A stretch of DNA of 64,000 nucleotides from JAJFUI01 sp039698035 (GTDB lineage Bacteria; Planctomycetota; Planctomycetia; Pirellulales; Thermoguttaceae), in contig JBDKSW010000004.1 of the NCBI GenBank assembly GCA_039698035.1, positions 62,001 to 126,000 of the forward strand, given 5' to 3'. The notes beneath the pieces were generated by a model. That model worked only from the letters and a program-made list of their open reading frames with translations. It was not told where the DNA came from and searched no databases. This document shows, one piece after another, positions 32,392 to 41,275 of the stretch; the first letter of the stretch is position 1; every line of letters begins with the position of its first letter. The translations under genes were made by a program, and so were the position numbers.

Positions 32392-32700
32392 CTAGACGCC
32401 CGCCTTTTCAAACTGGCGCATGGCGCGTTGGGCGGCCCGCTCGCGCTGGGCGACCGAGCGGACCTCGGGCACGTCGGCCGCGTGGCCGGAGGTTAGGCGT
32501 CGAAAGAATCGGACCAGGGCTTCTTTCGAGGTGCAGCGCGTGCCGCCCACTTGGAGCGATTCGAGGATCACGCCTCGGCAGCCCGCGGTGGCCCAACGAT
32601 AGATGCAACTGACGTGCGGCTTCTTGCCAGCCCGTCGCCGCGGAAGATACCGTGCGGCATTAGAGAGAGAAACCAAACATTCCGTGTTAGGGTCGATCAT
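32392..32700 (-). CDS. DUF1580 protein (HTH, mobile-element associated)
   Basis: A 102-aa protein with the DUF1580 pattern: MIDPNTECLVSLSNAARYLP, then a basic GKKPHVSCIYRWATAGCRGV and TSKEALVRFFRRL. This is a MerR/excisionase-like winged HTH. In planctomycetes DUF1580 genes sit beside tyrosine integrases and probably act as excisionase or integration regulator. Here the integrase is broken and 2.4 kb away, separated by two unrelated genes. ATG 32700. Confidence 0.82.
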   Translation of the reverse strand: MIDPNTECLVSLSNAARYLPRRRAGKKPHVSCIYRWATAGCRGVILESLQVGGTRCTSKEALVRFFRRLTSGHAADVPEVRSVAQRERAAQRAMRQFEKAGV

Positions 32701-32764
32701 CGTCTACCTTTCGCAATCGTGGAGTTGTGCTTGCCACTATGCGATATGGTAGAAGAGAAGACAT

Positions 32765-32814
32765 GGGACACGAAATCGGGGACACGTGCCCAAGACCGGG
32801 GACAACCAGGGACA
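32765..32814. repeat. Four GGGACA/GGGGACA repeats
   Basis: GGGACA at 32765-32770, GGGGACA at 32778-32784 and 32798-32804, GGGACA at 32809-32814, all in the same orientation. Similar GGGGACA motifs mark REP-like elements in many environmental genomes. They lie directly between the 365-aa gene and DUF1580. Confidence 0.75.
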
Positions 32815-32817
32815 ATC

Positions 32818-33915
32818 CTATGATTCATCACGGTTCTGTCTTCGCTCGCGCTGAATCGCCTTCTTCACAGCAGATTCGGTAACATTTCCAGGTGCCTTCG
32901 GCGCAATCCTTCGGCGTGCGTCGATAGACATGCCATTCCATTTTTTGGCGGTTCTAGCTGGCCCCAGCCCTTCCTGTTTGCATTTTACAAAGAAGGCATT
33001 TCTAGGAGCAACCGCTCGGCCAGGCACAATGCAACTTTCGATCACGACAAGTGTGGCATCTTCAAATTTCAGGAAATCATTCTTGCCCGAACCGTATTTG
33101 AAGGCCCAGGCGCGCGGCAACTCTTGCTGCATGTTGATGGCCAGCGTCTGCAACATTGTAGCGCTGGCAACAGTCAATCCCTTGGTTTTCACAAGATTAG
33201 CTATCGCATATTCACGCGCCGCTCTCATTACAGACGAACGAAACTGAGCCGCATCAAAGTCGCCTTCCTTTCGTAGCTTGTTTCTCGCCCATCTTACTTC
33301 CTTTTGCCCTTCGGCGCTCTCCAAATACTTCTTTGCGTTCTCAGTTCCTGCTGTAATACTGGTTTCGAGAACCTCGGACGCAAGTGTTACGTACTGCCCA
33401 ACTAGGCCGTGCCAGGACGCGCTCTTGAGCGTTCCCAGTTCACAGATTCCGTGATTCGCTGATGCGAGAGAGGGGGCTAACTTGTCGTAGATCAAGCCGT
33501 AAACGTCCATAATATTCTGATTAAGCTCCTTCAGCATCTTCACGTCCTGCTCAAATGAAGATGATGTGGAATCCATTGTTTGGAATGCCATGCACGGTAT
33601 TGCGGCTCCAAGATGTGCATAGAATGTCAGTGCCGCATACTCCCAAGGTGCCGCTTTAAGCGTGTGAAAGAATTCTGTCCCGAACATCGATGACAATACG
33701 TCGTGAGTCTCTTGTTCATGAAATAGGCCTGCGATTGCACGTTGGCATTCATCGCGGCCAAGAGTAAGCTGTCCACGTTCAAGCTGTTGCCGAACGACAT
33801 TAACGTCTACTGGGCGATACCAATTTGCCTTGAAGACCACACCCCACCTAGTTCTTTCCTCGGGCCGGCGGGTCGGCTGTTGTAGCGTAGGTGGTTCCAC
33901 AACAGCCAACCGCAC
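32818..33915 (-). CDS. Unknown 365-aa island protein
   Basis: No family recognised. The product is largely alpha-helical with no membrane segment or signal peptide. It has an N-terminal tract rich in Pro/Arg and a central region with FGTEFFHTLKAAPWEYAAL and a helical bundle feel (VLETSITAGTENAKKYLES). The C-terminus is very basic (VTESAVKKAIQRERRQNRDE), suggesting nucleic-acid contact. The start is GTG 33915; GTG 33840 is an alternative. Base composition is far more AT-rich than the chromosome around it, a sign of transfer. Cargo of the island; possibly defence-related, but that is only context. Confidence 0.65.
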   Translation of the reverse strand: MRLAVVEPPTLQQPTRRPEERTRWGVVFKANWYRPVDVNVVRQQLERGQLTLGRDECQRAIAGLFHEQETHDVLSSMFGTEFFHTLKAAPWEYAALTFYAHLGAAIPCMAFQTMDSTSSSFEQDVKMLKELNQNIMDVYGLIYDKLAPSLASANHGICELGTLKSASWHGLVGQYVTLASEVLETSITAGTENAKKYLESAEGQKEVRWARNKLRKEGDFDAAQFRSSVMRAAREYAIANLVKTKGLTVASATMLQTLAINMQQELPRAWAFKYGSGKNDFLKFEDATLVVIESCIVPGRAVAPRNAFFVKCKQEGLGPARTAKKWNGMSIDARRRIAPKAPGNVTESAVKKAIQRERRQNRDES

Positions 33916-34187
33916 CGCAGGACGGGGATCAGCCGTCTACCCGTTGTTCGAGGATGTTCAACTACCCGATCTTCCGCATGGCCCGCCTGTAACCATTTAT
34001 GAGCAATCAGGTTGCGACGGCAAGGGCGGCCAATCCTCTCCGATGGGGTAACCCACCCCGACCGGCCATATATGGCTCTTGACTTTGGCCGTTTTTCCGC
34101 CGATACTAGTAGTGGAGGCTCGGCCGGACCGGGAGCCCTCGTGGCCACCGGGATGGATTTTGCCTCCTTTTCTTTTTCTTGTGCCGT

Positions 34188-35069
34188 TCAAGGCTCTCCC
34201 GAACCGTATGGATTTTGCACATACACGATCCCAAATGTTTTTCGGGATCTTCCGTCGCTGGCGAGGCGTTCAGCCTTGTATTCAAGCCGTCGTATCCAAC
34301 CTGCAAACTGTTCTTCGATCTCTCGGCGAGTTGGCGCATTCATCCCCGAACGTCTCAGCCCCCAGTTGATGCAGTAGATACAAACGTCTGCAACCTGGAT
34401 TGGGATGCTAAGATACGAGGATGAGAAAAACGGCGAGGGAACAATCCAATCGGCGCGCTGTGTGCCCTTCGTTGTCCGCACGAAGTACCGTTCGAGCTTA
34501 CGCACAAAACGGTAGTCGTGTTGTTCTTCTACTTGATCCATGACCAACAGCCCTTGCTCCTGGGCTTTGTGTGCAAAGTAGTAGAAGCGTTCCAGCAGGT
34601 AAACGTGGTCCTTTCGGAGGTAGTCTTGCGCCGGTCCGCCATCGGGTGCTCTGACGTTCCGAGGAATCGCGGCAGCAAAGATTCTCGCGTCGTGCTCTCG
34701 AAGTAATCGAAATATCCCTTGCGCCATCTGGAAACACGCTTGGCCATAGCCGCTGAACTCGGCGTAGGTGGGAGACGCTTTCTGTAGACCTTTGGAAAGA
34801 AATGCACGCACATTCCTTTTTCGTTCTTCGTCGGTCTGCAAAGGGTCTCGAAAGGCCCACTTAACACGATCCTTGTCGAGCAGCTTTTCGCCCTTGAACT
34901 CCTTTTTGAATTCCGCCAGCCGGACACCGAAGCAACTTTGTTCAAGGTCGGACACAGCACGAATGAATGGCCACACCTTCCGGTCCTGTAGAGCGACACC
35001 GCCCCTGACCTCGTAAGGCATGGTCTTGTGGTCATGCCCACTCTCGTCCATAAACAACAGCCAGCTCAT
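34188..35069 (-). CDS. DUF3800 protein
   Basis: A 293-aa protein matching DUF3800, a predicted RNase H-fold family found in mobile and defence regions. It opens SWLLFMDESGHD (acidic MDESG motif at about 7-11), has a central helical part, then GLLVMDQVEEQHDYRF. Near the end it reads IPIQVADVCIYCINWGLRR, the second metal-binding strand with Asp in QVAD. ATG 35069 with GGAGG upstream fixes the start. A longer ORF (to 35366) runs antisense-frame through the integrase and is not real. Its insertion point removed the rest of the integrase. AT-rich compared with chromosomal genes. Confidence 0.85.
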   Translation of the reverse strand: MSWLLFMDESGHDHKTMPYEVRGGVALQDRKVWPFIRAVSDLEQSCFGVRLAEFKKEFKGEKLLDKDRVKWAFRDPLQTDEERKRNVRAFLSKGLQKASPTYAEFSGYGQACFQMAQGIFRLLREHDARIFAAAIPRNVRAPDGGPAQDYLRKDHVYLLERFYYFAHKAQEQGLLVMDQVEEQHDYRFVRKLERYFVRTTKGTQRADWIVPSPFFSSSYLSIPIQVADVCIYCINWGLRRSGMNAPTRREIEEQFAGWIRRLEYKAERLASDGRSRKTFGIVYVQNPYGSGEP

Positions 35070-35101
35070 GGCATTGCCTCCTTGGCCAGCCCTCAGTAAC
35101 T

Positions 35102-35461
35102 TCATCCGATCTTCCGAATGACGTCGGCGGCCAAGATCGGGCCGTAGGTGGTTCGCCGCAACCGGATGGCCAGCTTGGCCCGATCCAACGAACGAGTAGG
35201 CCGCCCGTCTTTGCGATAGTAGCCCTTGGCGAACGTCCAATAGGCGGCCGCCAACTCGGCCACCGTAAGATCGGTGCCGCCGCGCTTGGCGCGCAGGCAG
35301 CGCCCGGCGGCAAGCCATTCGCCGATCAGGCGGTTGTACTCGGCTTTGCTGGCCGAGGTGTTCCATGCGCCGAGGTAGTGGTCCTTGCCGGAAAGGGTGA
35401 CCACGGCTTGTCCCGTTGGCTTGTGGCGACGGTAACTCGGAACGCGAAGAGTCTTTGGCAT
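35102..35461 (-). pseudogene. Truncated planctomycete tyrosine integrase (N-terminal part only)
   Basis: The 119-aa product from ATG 35461 begins like planctomycete site-specific integrases: LRVPSYRRHKPTGQAVVTL, then YLGAWNTSASKAEYNRLIGE and VAELAAAYWTFAKGYYRKDG. That is the arm-binding and part of the SAM-like core-binding domain. The catalytic domain (R...H-x-x-R...Y) is absent. After about residue 105 the sequence departs (TTYGPILAADVIRKIG) and stops 33 bp before the DUF3800 gene. It lies 117 bp from the 3' end of tRNA-Met, the classic position for a tRNA-targeted integrase. Confidence 0.8.
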
Positions 35462-35577
35462 AGCAACCTTCCTTTGCCAGAGTCCGGTAGTCTACCGGGT
35501 TCCCGGGAAAGAACAGGCCGCGCTGCCGACCGCCGGCAGGTATCCTCAGTCAAGGATTCGGCGGATGTTGCACTAAG

Positions 35578-35651
35578 TAGCGGCGGTAGGAGTCGAACCT
35601 ACGACACGCGGATTATGATTCCGCTGCTCTGACCAACTGAGCTACGCCGCC
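35578..35651 (-). tRNA. tRNA-Met (CAT)
   Basis: A complete 74-nt cloverleaf: acceptor GGCGGCG/CGCCGCT (terminal G-T), D-arm GCTC-AGTTGGTCA-GAGC, anticodon stem GCGGA/TCCGC with loop ATCATAA (anticodon CAT), T-arm GTAGG-TTCGACT-CCTAC. CCA is not encoded. It resembles elongator tRNA-Met more than lysidine-modified tRNA-Ile2 or initiator tRNA. The mobile island starts at its 3' end. Confidence 0.95.
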
Positions 35652-35818
35652 GAAAATTGAAACTTACCAACAGATCGCAACAAGCAAAGCTATCGCGCCA
35701 CGTGGGACCGGTCAAGCCCCGTGTGGAACGCAACGGGGCAAACTGCAAATCCGCGAGACACGGCGGCGCCGACCAAAAGGCAACGCGCGCCGAACACCGC
35801 CGCGACGCCCCGCACTGG

Positions 35819-36094
35819 CTACTCGCCCGTGTACGGCAGCAGCGCCATGAACCGAGCGCGCTTGATGGCGCGGGTGACGGCGTGCTGGCTGATGGCCGTG
35901 CAGCCACTCTTGCGGCGGCTGATGATCTTGCCTTGCCGATTGGTGAGCTTTCGCAGGAGCTCGACGTCCTTGTAATCGACATACATCGGACGTGGACGCT
36001 GACCATCGACGAAGATCGGGTCCTTCTTCTTCACGCGGACCTTGGACTTTGCCCGTCGCTTGCTGACCTTGTTGACTTGGAGTCGCCTTGCCAT
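35819..36094 (-). CDS. rpsR: 30S ribosomal protein bS18
   Basis: A 91-aa basic protein. It has VDYKDVELLRKLTNRQGKII then SRRKSGCTAISQHAVTRAIK and RARFMALLPYTGE, diagnostic of bS18. The N-terminal 30 residues are Lys/Arg-rich. bS18 binds bS6 and 16S rRNA on the 30S platform; rpsF is not adjacent. ATG 36094 is chosen because the longer ORF adds unrelated residues. Confidence 0.95.
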   Translation of the reverse strand: MARRLQVNKVSKRRAKSKVRVKKKDPIFVDGQRPRPMYVDYKDVELLRKLTNRQGKIISRRKSGCTAISQHAVTRAIKRARFMALLPYTGE

Positions 36095-36620
36095 AACGGT
36101 TCCCTGATGAACGAAATCCCATCGGACAGCACGGCGAAAACCGCACTGCATCGCTGTTGGTAATTTGCGGTAAGCCCTTTAGTTTAGCAGGATCGGCCGA
36201 ACTGGCAAGCCGTGATTCACAATGGCCCATCGCCGGAAGCCCGCCAAACACCCCGCCTACGAGGGGACACCCGGGCGCATTCACGGCTCAAGGGGCGGGA
36301 AGCGACGCGAATGCACCCGATGCAACCGGCCTTCTCGGCATCCGCGCAGAAAAAAATGAGGGTACTTGCTCGCCGGCACAAGGACCCTCACTTGAGGCTG
36401 CCCGGTTCGCAATCTTAGCGATCACGTCCCGGAGACCCGCAGCCGTTAGAAAGTCTATCGGCGAGCAACCGGCGGGACTTTAGACTGGCCCGCCTCACCG
36501 CGGTAGCCTCTTCGGGCCATCCGCCCTCGTGTCACGGCTCAGGATACGGCGTCCCGCGTCCCGGGAACACCGGGCGTCATGATGAACCGCGGGCCGCCTC
36601 CCACCTGGCGTCAATCCGCG
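36095..36620. other. Intergenic region holding the RND-operon terminator
   Basis: About 525 bp between two minus-strand units. The strong minus-strand terminator at 36350-36390 lies 230 bp past the RND gene. The stretch between them (36391-36620) has several short stems and no ORF, so a 3'UTR or small RNA is possible. The bS18 promoter must lie in 36095-36200. Confidence 0.5.
36350..36390 (-). terminator. Rho-independent terminator
   Basis: Reading the minus strand: TGAGGGT-C-CTTG, 10-nt loop, CAAG-T-ACCCTCA (11 pairs, one internal mismatch) followed by seven T. It ends transcription coming from the RND efflux operon. Confidence 0.9.
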
Positions 36621-39600
36621 TCACGCCGGACTGAGGGACGACAGCGGTAGCTCGGCAACGGGCTCGCGCGATTTCTTGCCGAACAAGCTTGCAACCACGA
36701 CAAAGAACAATGGAATGAAGATCAGATCGATGAACGTGGCCGAGAGCATACCGCCGGTCACGGCCGTTCCGATGGCGTTCATGGCGCCGGCGCCGGCGCC
36801 CGTGGCCATGGCCAACGGCAACGTGCCGAAGAAGAAGGCCAGCGAGGTCATCATCACCGGGCGGAATCGAATCTTCACGGCCGCCAGTGTCGCGTCGACC
36901 ACCCCGCCTCCTTCCCGCATCTGTTCCTTAATGAACTGGATGATCAGGATGGCGTTCTTGGTCGAAAGTCCAAGGGTCGTCAAAAATCCGATTTGGAAAT
37001 AGACGTCGTTCGACAACCCTCGCAGCGACGTGGCCGCCAGAGCGCCGAACACGCCCAACGGCAACATCAAGAGGTTGACGAACGGAATGGTCCAACTTTC
37101 ATACAACGCAGCCACGCAAAGGAAGATCACGAGGATGGAAAATGCGTAAAGAATCGGTCCCTGGGCTGTCGCCATCCGTTCCTGGTAGGAAAGCCCCGTC
37201 CAGTCGTAACCAAAGCCCTGTGGAAGTTTTCCGACAAGCTCTTCCATGATTTGCATGGCCTCGCCCGAACTCTTGCCTGGCGCCGGTTCGGCCACGATGT
37301 TCAACGAGGGAAAACCGTTGTAGCGTTCGAGCCGAGGCGAGTTTTCCGTCCAATAGTCGGCGGCGAATGAAGCGTAAGGGACCATCTTGCCCGCGTCATT
37401 GCGAACATAGAGCTTCTTCAGATCCTGGGGCAACATGCGATGGGGCGTGTCGGCCTGGATATACACACGCTTCACACGACCGCCCTGCACAAAGTTGTTC
37501 ACGTAACCGCTGCCGAACGCGGTCGAAATCGTCGAGTGGATGGCCGTGATGGGAATCTGCTGGGCGCCCGCCTTATCCCAATTCACGTCCACGTGGAATT
37601 CCGAAACGTCATCCAGCCCGTTCGGACGGACGTTGACCAGTCGCGGATCTTGCATGGCCATTTGAAGCAATTTGTTGCGAGCGTCCATCAGCGCTTTGTG
37701 CCCGAGGCCGCCGCGGTCGATCAATTCAAAGTCCACGCCTCGGACATTGCCCAACTCCACGACCGCCGGAGGCGGCGATACGATGATGATCGCGCTGTTG
37801 ATCGAGGCGAAGTTCGCCATCGCACGGCCGACGATAGGTTTCGCTTTCAAATCGGCCCGATCACGGAGACTCCAGTCCTTCAGCTTGACGAACACCATCG
37901 CATTGTTCTGCGCCCTGCCTGAAAAACCCATGCCATTCACCGACATGCACGATTCCACCGCGTCTTTTTCACATTCCCGGAAGTAGCCGGTGACCTTCGC
38001 CACGGTCGCCTTGGTCTGCTCCAGCGTGGTGCCCTTCGGCATGATCACCAAGCACATGAGAATTCCCTGGTCTTCGTCGGGCAGATAGCCGCTGGGCAGC
38101 CGCATGAACAACGCGCCCACCACCGCAACCAACAAAACATAGACGACCAGATACCTGAACTTCTTGGCCAAGGAGTGGCTCACCACCCCCAAATACCGGT
38201 CGCGAATCCAGAAAAACGTCCGATCGAACCAAAGGAAGAACGGCCGCAACAGAAAGAAGCCTCCCTCGGCCGCCTCGTGTCCCTTGGCAACCGGCTTCAG
38301 CAGCGATGCGCAGAGCACGGGCGTCAAAATCAACGCGACCACCACCGACAACAACATGGACGCGATAATGGTGACGGAAAATTGGCGGTAAATAATGCCC
38401 GTCGAACCGGGAAAGAACGCCATTGGCCCGAAAACGGCAGAGAGCACCAGACCAATGCCGATCAGGGCGCTCGTGATCTGGTCCATCGATTTCGCCGTGG
38501 CCTCGCGCGGCGAAAGCCCCTCCTCGCTCATGATCCGCTCTACGTTTTCCACCACGACGATCGCGTCGTCGACCAACAGGCCGATGGCCAACACCATGGC
38601 GAACATGGTCAGCATGTTGATGGAGAAGCCAAACAAGCCCAGCGTGGCGAATGTGCCCAGCAGAACGACCGGCACGGCAATCGTCGGAATCAGCGTCGCG
38701 CGGATGTTCCCCATGAACAAGTACATGACGAGGAACACCAACACGATCGCTTCGATCAGGGTCTTCACCACCTCGTGAATGGCGACCTGAATGAACGGCG
38801 TGGTGTCGTAGGGATAGACCACCTTCATCCCGTGCGGAAAGTAGCGGCTCATTTCCGCCAGCTTCTTCTTGATGGCGTTCGCGGTCTCCAAGGCGTTGGC
38901 GCCCGGCGCCTGCCGAATGGCCATGCCGGCGTTTGGCTTGCCGTTGTAATAAGCCTCGATGTCGTACGATTCCGTCCCCAGTTCGGTTCGTCCCACGTCC
39001 CGGATGCGAACGATCGAGCCGTCCGGATTGGTGCGAATCGGAATCGCGGCGAACTCCTCGGGCGTCTTCAACAGGTTCTGCACGACAATGGAAGCGTTCA
39101 GCCGTTGCCCTTCGACGGCCGGCAACCCGCCGAACTGCCCCGCCGAGATCTCGACGTTGTAACTTTTCAACGCCTGCGTCACGTCGCTGAACGTCAAATT
39201 GTACGAGGTGAGCTTCTCGGGATTCAGCCAGACGCGCATGGCATACTGCGAGCCAAAATTCGTGACCTCGCCAACCCCGGGGATTCGCGCCAGCACTTTC
39301 TCCAGGTTCGATTGGGCATAGTCGCGCAGGTCGTTGCCGTCCATGCTGCCGTCTTCCGACACCAATCCGACGATAATCAGATAGTTCCGCGTCGACTTGT
39401 TGACCGAAACGCCGGCGCGTTGGACCGTCTCTGGCAGACTCGATTGAGCCAGTTGGAGCTTGTTCTGCACCTTGGCCCAAGCCAGGTCCGGATCGGTCCC
39501 CGGCTTGAACGTCAACTCGATGCGCGATGAACCGGACGAATCGCTCGTTCCCGACAGATACAGCAAGTCGTCAAAGCCCGTCATCTTCTGCTCGATGATC

Positions 39601-39791
39601 TGGGTGACGCTGTTCTCAACCGTCTCGGCGGACGCCCCCGGGTAGTTGGCGTCGATGGAGATCGACGGGGGCGCAATCGGCGGATATTGCGAAATGGGGA
39701 GACTGTAAATGGCCAATCCGCCCAACACCATGATGATGATGGCAATGACCCAGGCAAAAACCGGCCGATCGAGGAAGAATCTTGATAGCAT
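36621..39791 (-). CDS. RND multidrug efflux transporter, HAE1/AcrB type
   Basis: A 1056-aa inner-membrane proton antiporter, full length for the hydrophobe/amphiphile efflux family. The N-terminus MLSRFFLDRPVFAWVIAIII is the family signature. TM4 carries the proton-relay pair D408/D409 (LLVDDAIVVVEN). Two large periplasmic loops lie after TM1 and TM7, and the last TMs contain GLSTKNAILIIQF with the conserved Lys. It works as a trimer with the fusion protein encoded upstream (24 bp gap) and an outer-membrane channel that is not in this operon. Substrates cannot be predicted. Confidence 0.95.
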   Translation of the reverse strand: MLSRFFLDRPVFAWVIAIIIMVLGGLAIYSLPISQYPPIAPPSISIDANYPGASAETVENSVTQIIEQKMTGFDDLLYLSGTSDSSGSSRIELTFKPGTDPDLAWAKVQNKLQLAQSSLPETVQRAGVSVNKSTRNYLIIVGLVSEDGSMDGNDLRDYAQSNLEKVLARIPGVGEVTNFGSQYAMRVWLNPEKLTSYNLTFSDVTQALKSYNVEISAGQFGGLPAVEGQRLNASIVVQNLLKTPEEFAAIPIRTNPDGSIVRIRDVGRTELGTESYDIEAYYNGKPNAGMAIRQAPGANALETANAIKKKLAEMSRYFPHGMKVVYPYDTTPFIQVAIHEVVKTLIEAIVLVFLVMYLFMGNIRATLIPTIAVPVVLLGTFATLGLFGFSINMLTMFAMVLAIGLLVDDAIVVVENVERIMSEEGLSPREATAKSMDQITSALIGIGLVLSAVFGPMAFFPGSTGIIYRQFSVTIIASMLLSVVVALILTPVLCASLLKPVAKGHEAAEGGFFLLRPFFLWFDRTFFWIRDRYLGVVSHSLAKKFRYLVVYVLLVAVVGALFMRLPSGYLPDEDQGILMCLVIMPKGTTLEQTKATVAKVTGYFRECEKDAVESCMSVNGMGFSGRAQNNAMVFVKLKDWSLRDRADLKAKPIVGRAMANFASINSAIIIVSPPPAVVELGNVRGVDFELIDRGGLGHKALMDARNKLLQMAMQDPRLVNVRPNGLDDVSEFHVDVNWDKAGAQQIPITAIHSTISTAFGSGYVNNFVQGGRVKRVYIQADTPHRMLPQDLKKLYVRNDAGKMVPYASFAADYWTENSPRLERYNGFPSLNIVAEPAPGKSSGEAMQIMEELVGKLPQGFGYDWTGLSYQERMATAQGPILYAFSILVIFLCVAALYESWTIPFVNLLMLPLGVFGALAATSLRGLSNDVYFQIGFLTTLGLSTKNAILIIQFIKEQMREGGGVVDATLAAVKIRFRPVMMTSLAFFFGTLPLAMATGAGAGAMNAIGTAVTGGMLSATFIDLIFIPLFFVVVASLFGKKSREPVAELPLSSLSPA

Positions 39792-39815
39792 CGCAGGTCC
39801 CTGTCCGGTGATCGA

Positions 39816-41198
39816 TTACTTCGATGGAGTGTTCGCAGCCGTCGTCGCGCCTTCGCGTTTCGCCGTCGACGCCTTCGCTGATCCAAACGGAACCGCTTGA
39901 ACAAGCGATCCGGGTCTGGCCTTCTGCATCCCCTCGACGATCACACGGTCGCCCTGCCGAAGACCCGAAGAAACAAGCCATTTGTCGCCAATCGCACGAT
40001 CGGTCGTGATCGGCTGAGGCTGGGCGATTTCTTGCTTGGCGACTTTGCCATCGCCACCCTCCGCCTTGCCAGCGTTCTTTTCATCTTTTTTCACATCCAC
40101 CAGCCGAACCACCATGACCGAGGGATTCCCCTTGGAATCGCGGGTCACCGCCTGCTGGGGAACAAGGATCGCCTGCTTCCGAAGACCTTCGTCAATCACC
40201 GCCCGGACGAACATGCCGGGCAGCAAAATCGCATCGGGATTGGGAACGACGATCCGCAAAATCACCGAGCCGGTTGTCGGGTCCACCGTCACGTCGCGAA
40301 ACTTGAGCGACCCCTCTTGCCGATACGCCGTGCCGTCTTCCAAGATAATCTTGACGCGATCGGTCCCGTTCTCCCTGAGACGCCCGTTCGTCAAGCTGCG
40401 CTTCAATCGGTTCAACTCCACGGTCGATTGCGGCACGTCGACATAAATCGGATCCATCTGCTGAATCGTCGCCAGCGCCACGGCTTGGTACGCCGTGACA
40501 ATGGCGCCTTCCGTGACGTTCGATCGGCCGATGCGCCCCGAAATCGGCGCGGTAATCTGGGTGTAATTCAGGTTGATCTTGGCCGTCTCGACGGCCGCTT
40601 CTGCCTGCTTGATGGCGGCCTTGGCCACCTGCACCGCCTGTTGGTCGCTTTCGGCCTGCGCCTTGGCGACACGCAGCGCCGAGACGGCCATCTCGTAGGT
40701 CGCTTCCGCTTCATCGCGCTGCATGGCCGAGACCGCCTGCGTCTTGACCAAGTTCTCGTAACGCTGAAGATTCGTCTTGGCAAGCTTCAGCGTCGCTTCG
40801 TGCCGCTGCAGGCTGGCCACGCTCGCTTGGTGCGTGGCCTGAGCGCGATCCACGCCCTTCTTGGTGGAGGCGAGGTTCGCGATCGCATTGTTGTACGCCG
40901 CCTGATAGGGCGCCGGATCGATCTGGTAAAGAACCTGGCCGGCCTTCACGTCCGAACCTTCGGCAAAGAACCGTTTCTGAAGAAGACCGTTGACCTGAGG
41001 CCGAATTTCCGCGACAAGGAATCCGGACGTCCGCCCAGGCAATTCCGAGGTCATCACCACGTCTTGAGGCTCGATGGTAACCACGGCCACCTCTGCAACG
41101 GGCATCTGCGGAGCCCCTTGCCTTCGATCGCAACCCAGCAGCAATGGCACGCCAAGAAGAGCCAATGCAAAGAACCATTTCCATGAACGCCAATTCAT
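39816..41198 (-). CDS. RND efflux periplasmic adaptor (membrane-fusion) lipoprotein
   Basis: A 460-aa AcrA/MexA-type adaptor. A lipoprotein signal ends LLLGC (Cys at 23). The lipoyl half-motifs are SGFLVAEIRPQVNGLLQKRF and TQITAPISGRIGRSN, enclosing a long alpha-hairpin (LASTKKGVDRAQATHQASV...). The beta-barrel and membrane-proximal domains follow, with a C-terminal Lys/Ala-rich tail. The insert KKDEKNAGKAEGGDGKVAK is unusual. ATG 41198 is chosen because the signal peptide starts there. Second gene of the TetR-adaptor-pump operon. Confidence 0.93.
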   Translation of the reverse strand: MNWRSWKWFFALALLGVPLLLGCDRRQGAPQMPVAEVAVVTIEPQDVVMTSELPGRTSGFLVAEIRPQVNGLLQKRFFAEGSDVKAGQVLYQIDPAPYQAAYNNAIANLASTKKGVDRAQATHQASVASLQRHEATLKLAKTNLQRYENLVKTQAVSAMQRDEAEATYEMAVSALRVAKAQAESDQQAVQVAKAAIKQAEAAVETAKINLNYTQITAPISGRIGRSNVTEGAIVTAYQAVALATIQQMDPIYVDVPQSTVELNRLKRSLTNGRLRENGTDRVKIILEDGTAYRQEGSLKFRDVTVDPTTGSVILRIVVPNPDAILLPGMFVRAVIDEGLRKQAILVPQQAVTRDSKGNPSVMVVRLVDVKKDEKNAGKAEGGDGKVAKQEIAQPQPITTDRAIGDKWLVSSGLRQGDRVIVEGMQKARPGSLVQAVPFGSAKASTAKREGATTAANTPSK

Positions 41199-41275
41199 TG
41201 ATATGCTCCGATACTGGAAGCCGGTTGAACGAATGAACTTGCTTCGCCCGCGTGCCGCGGCCGTCCTGCAACGCG

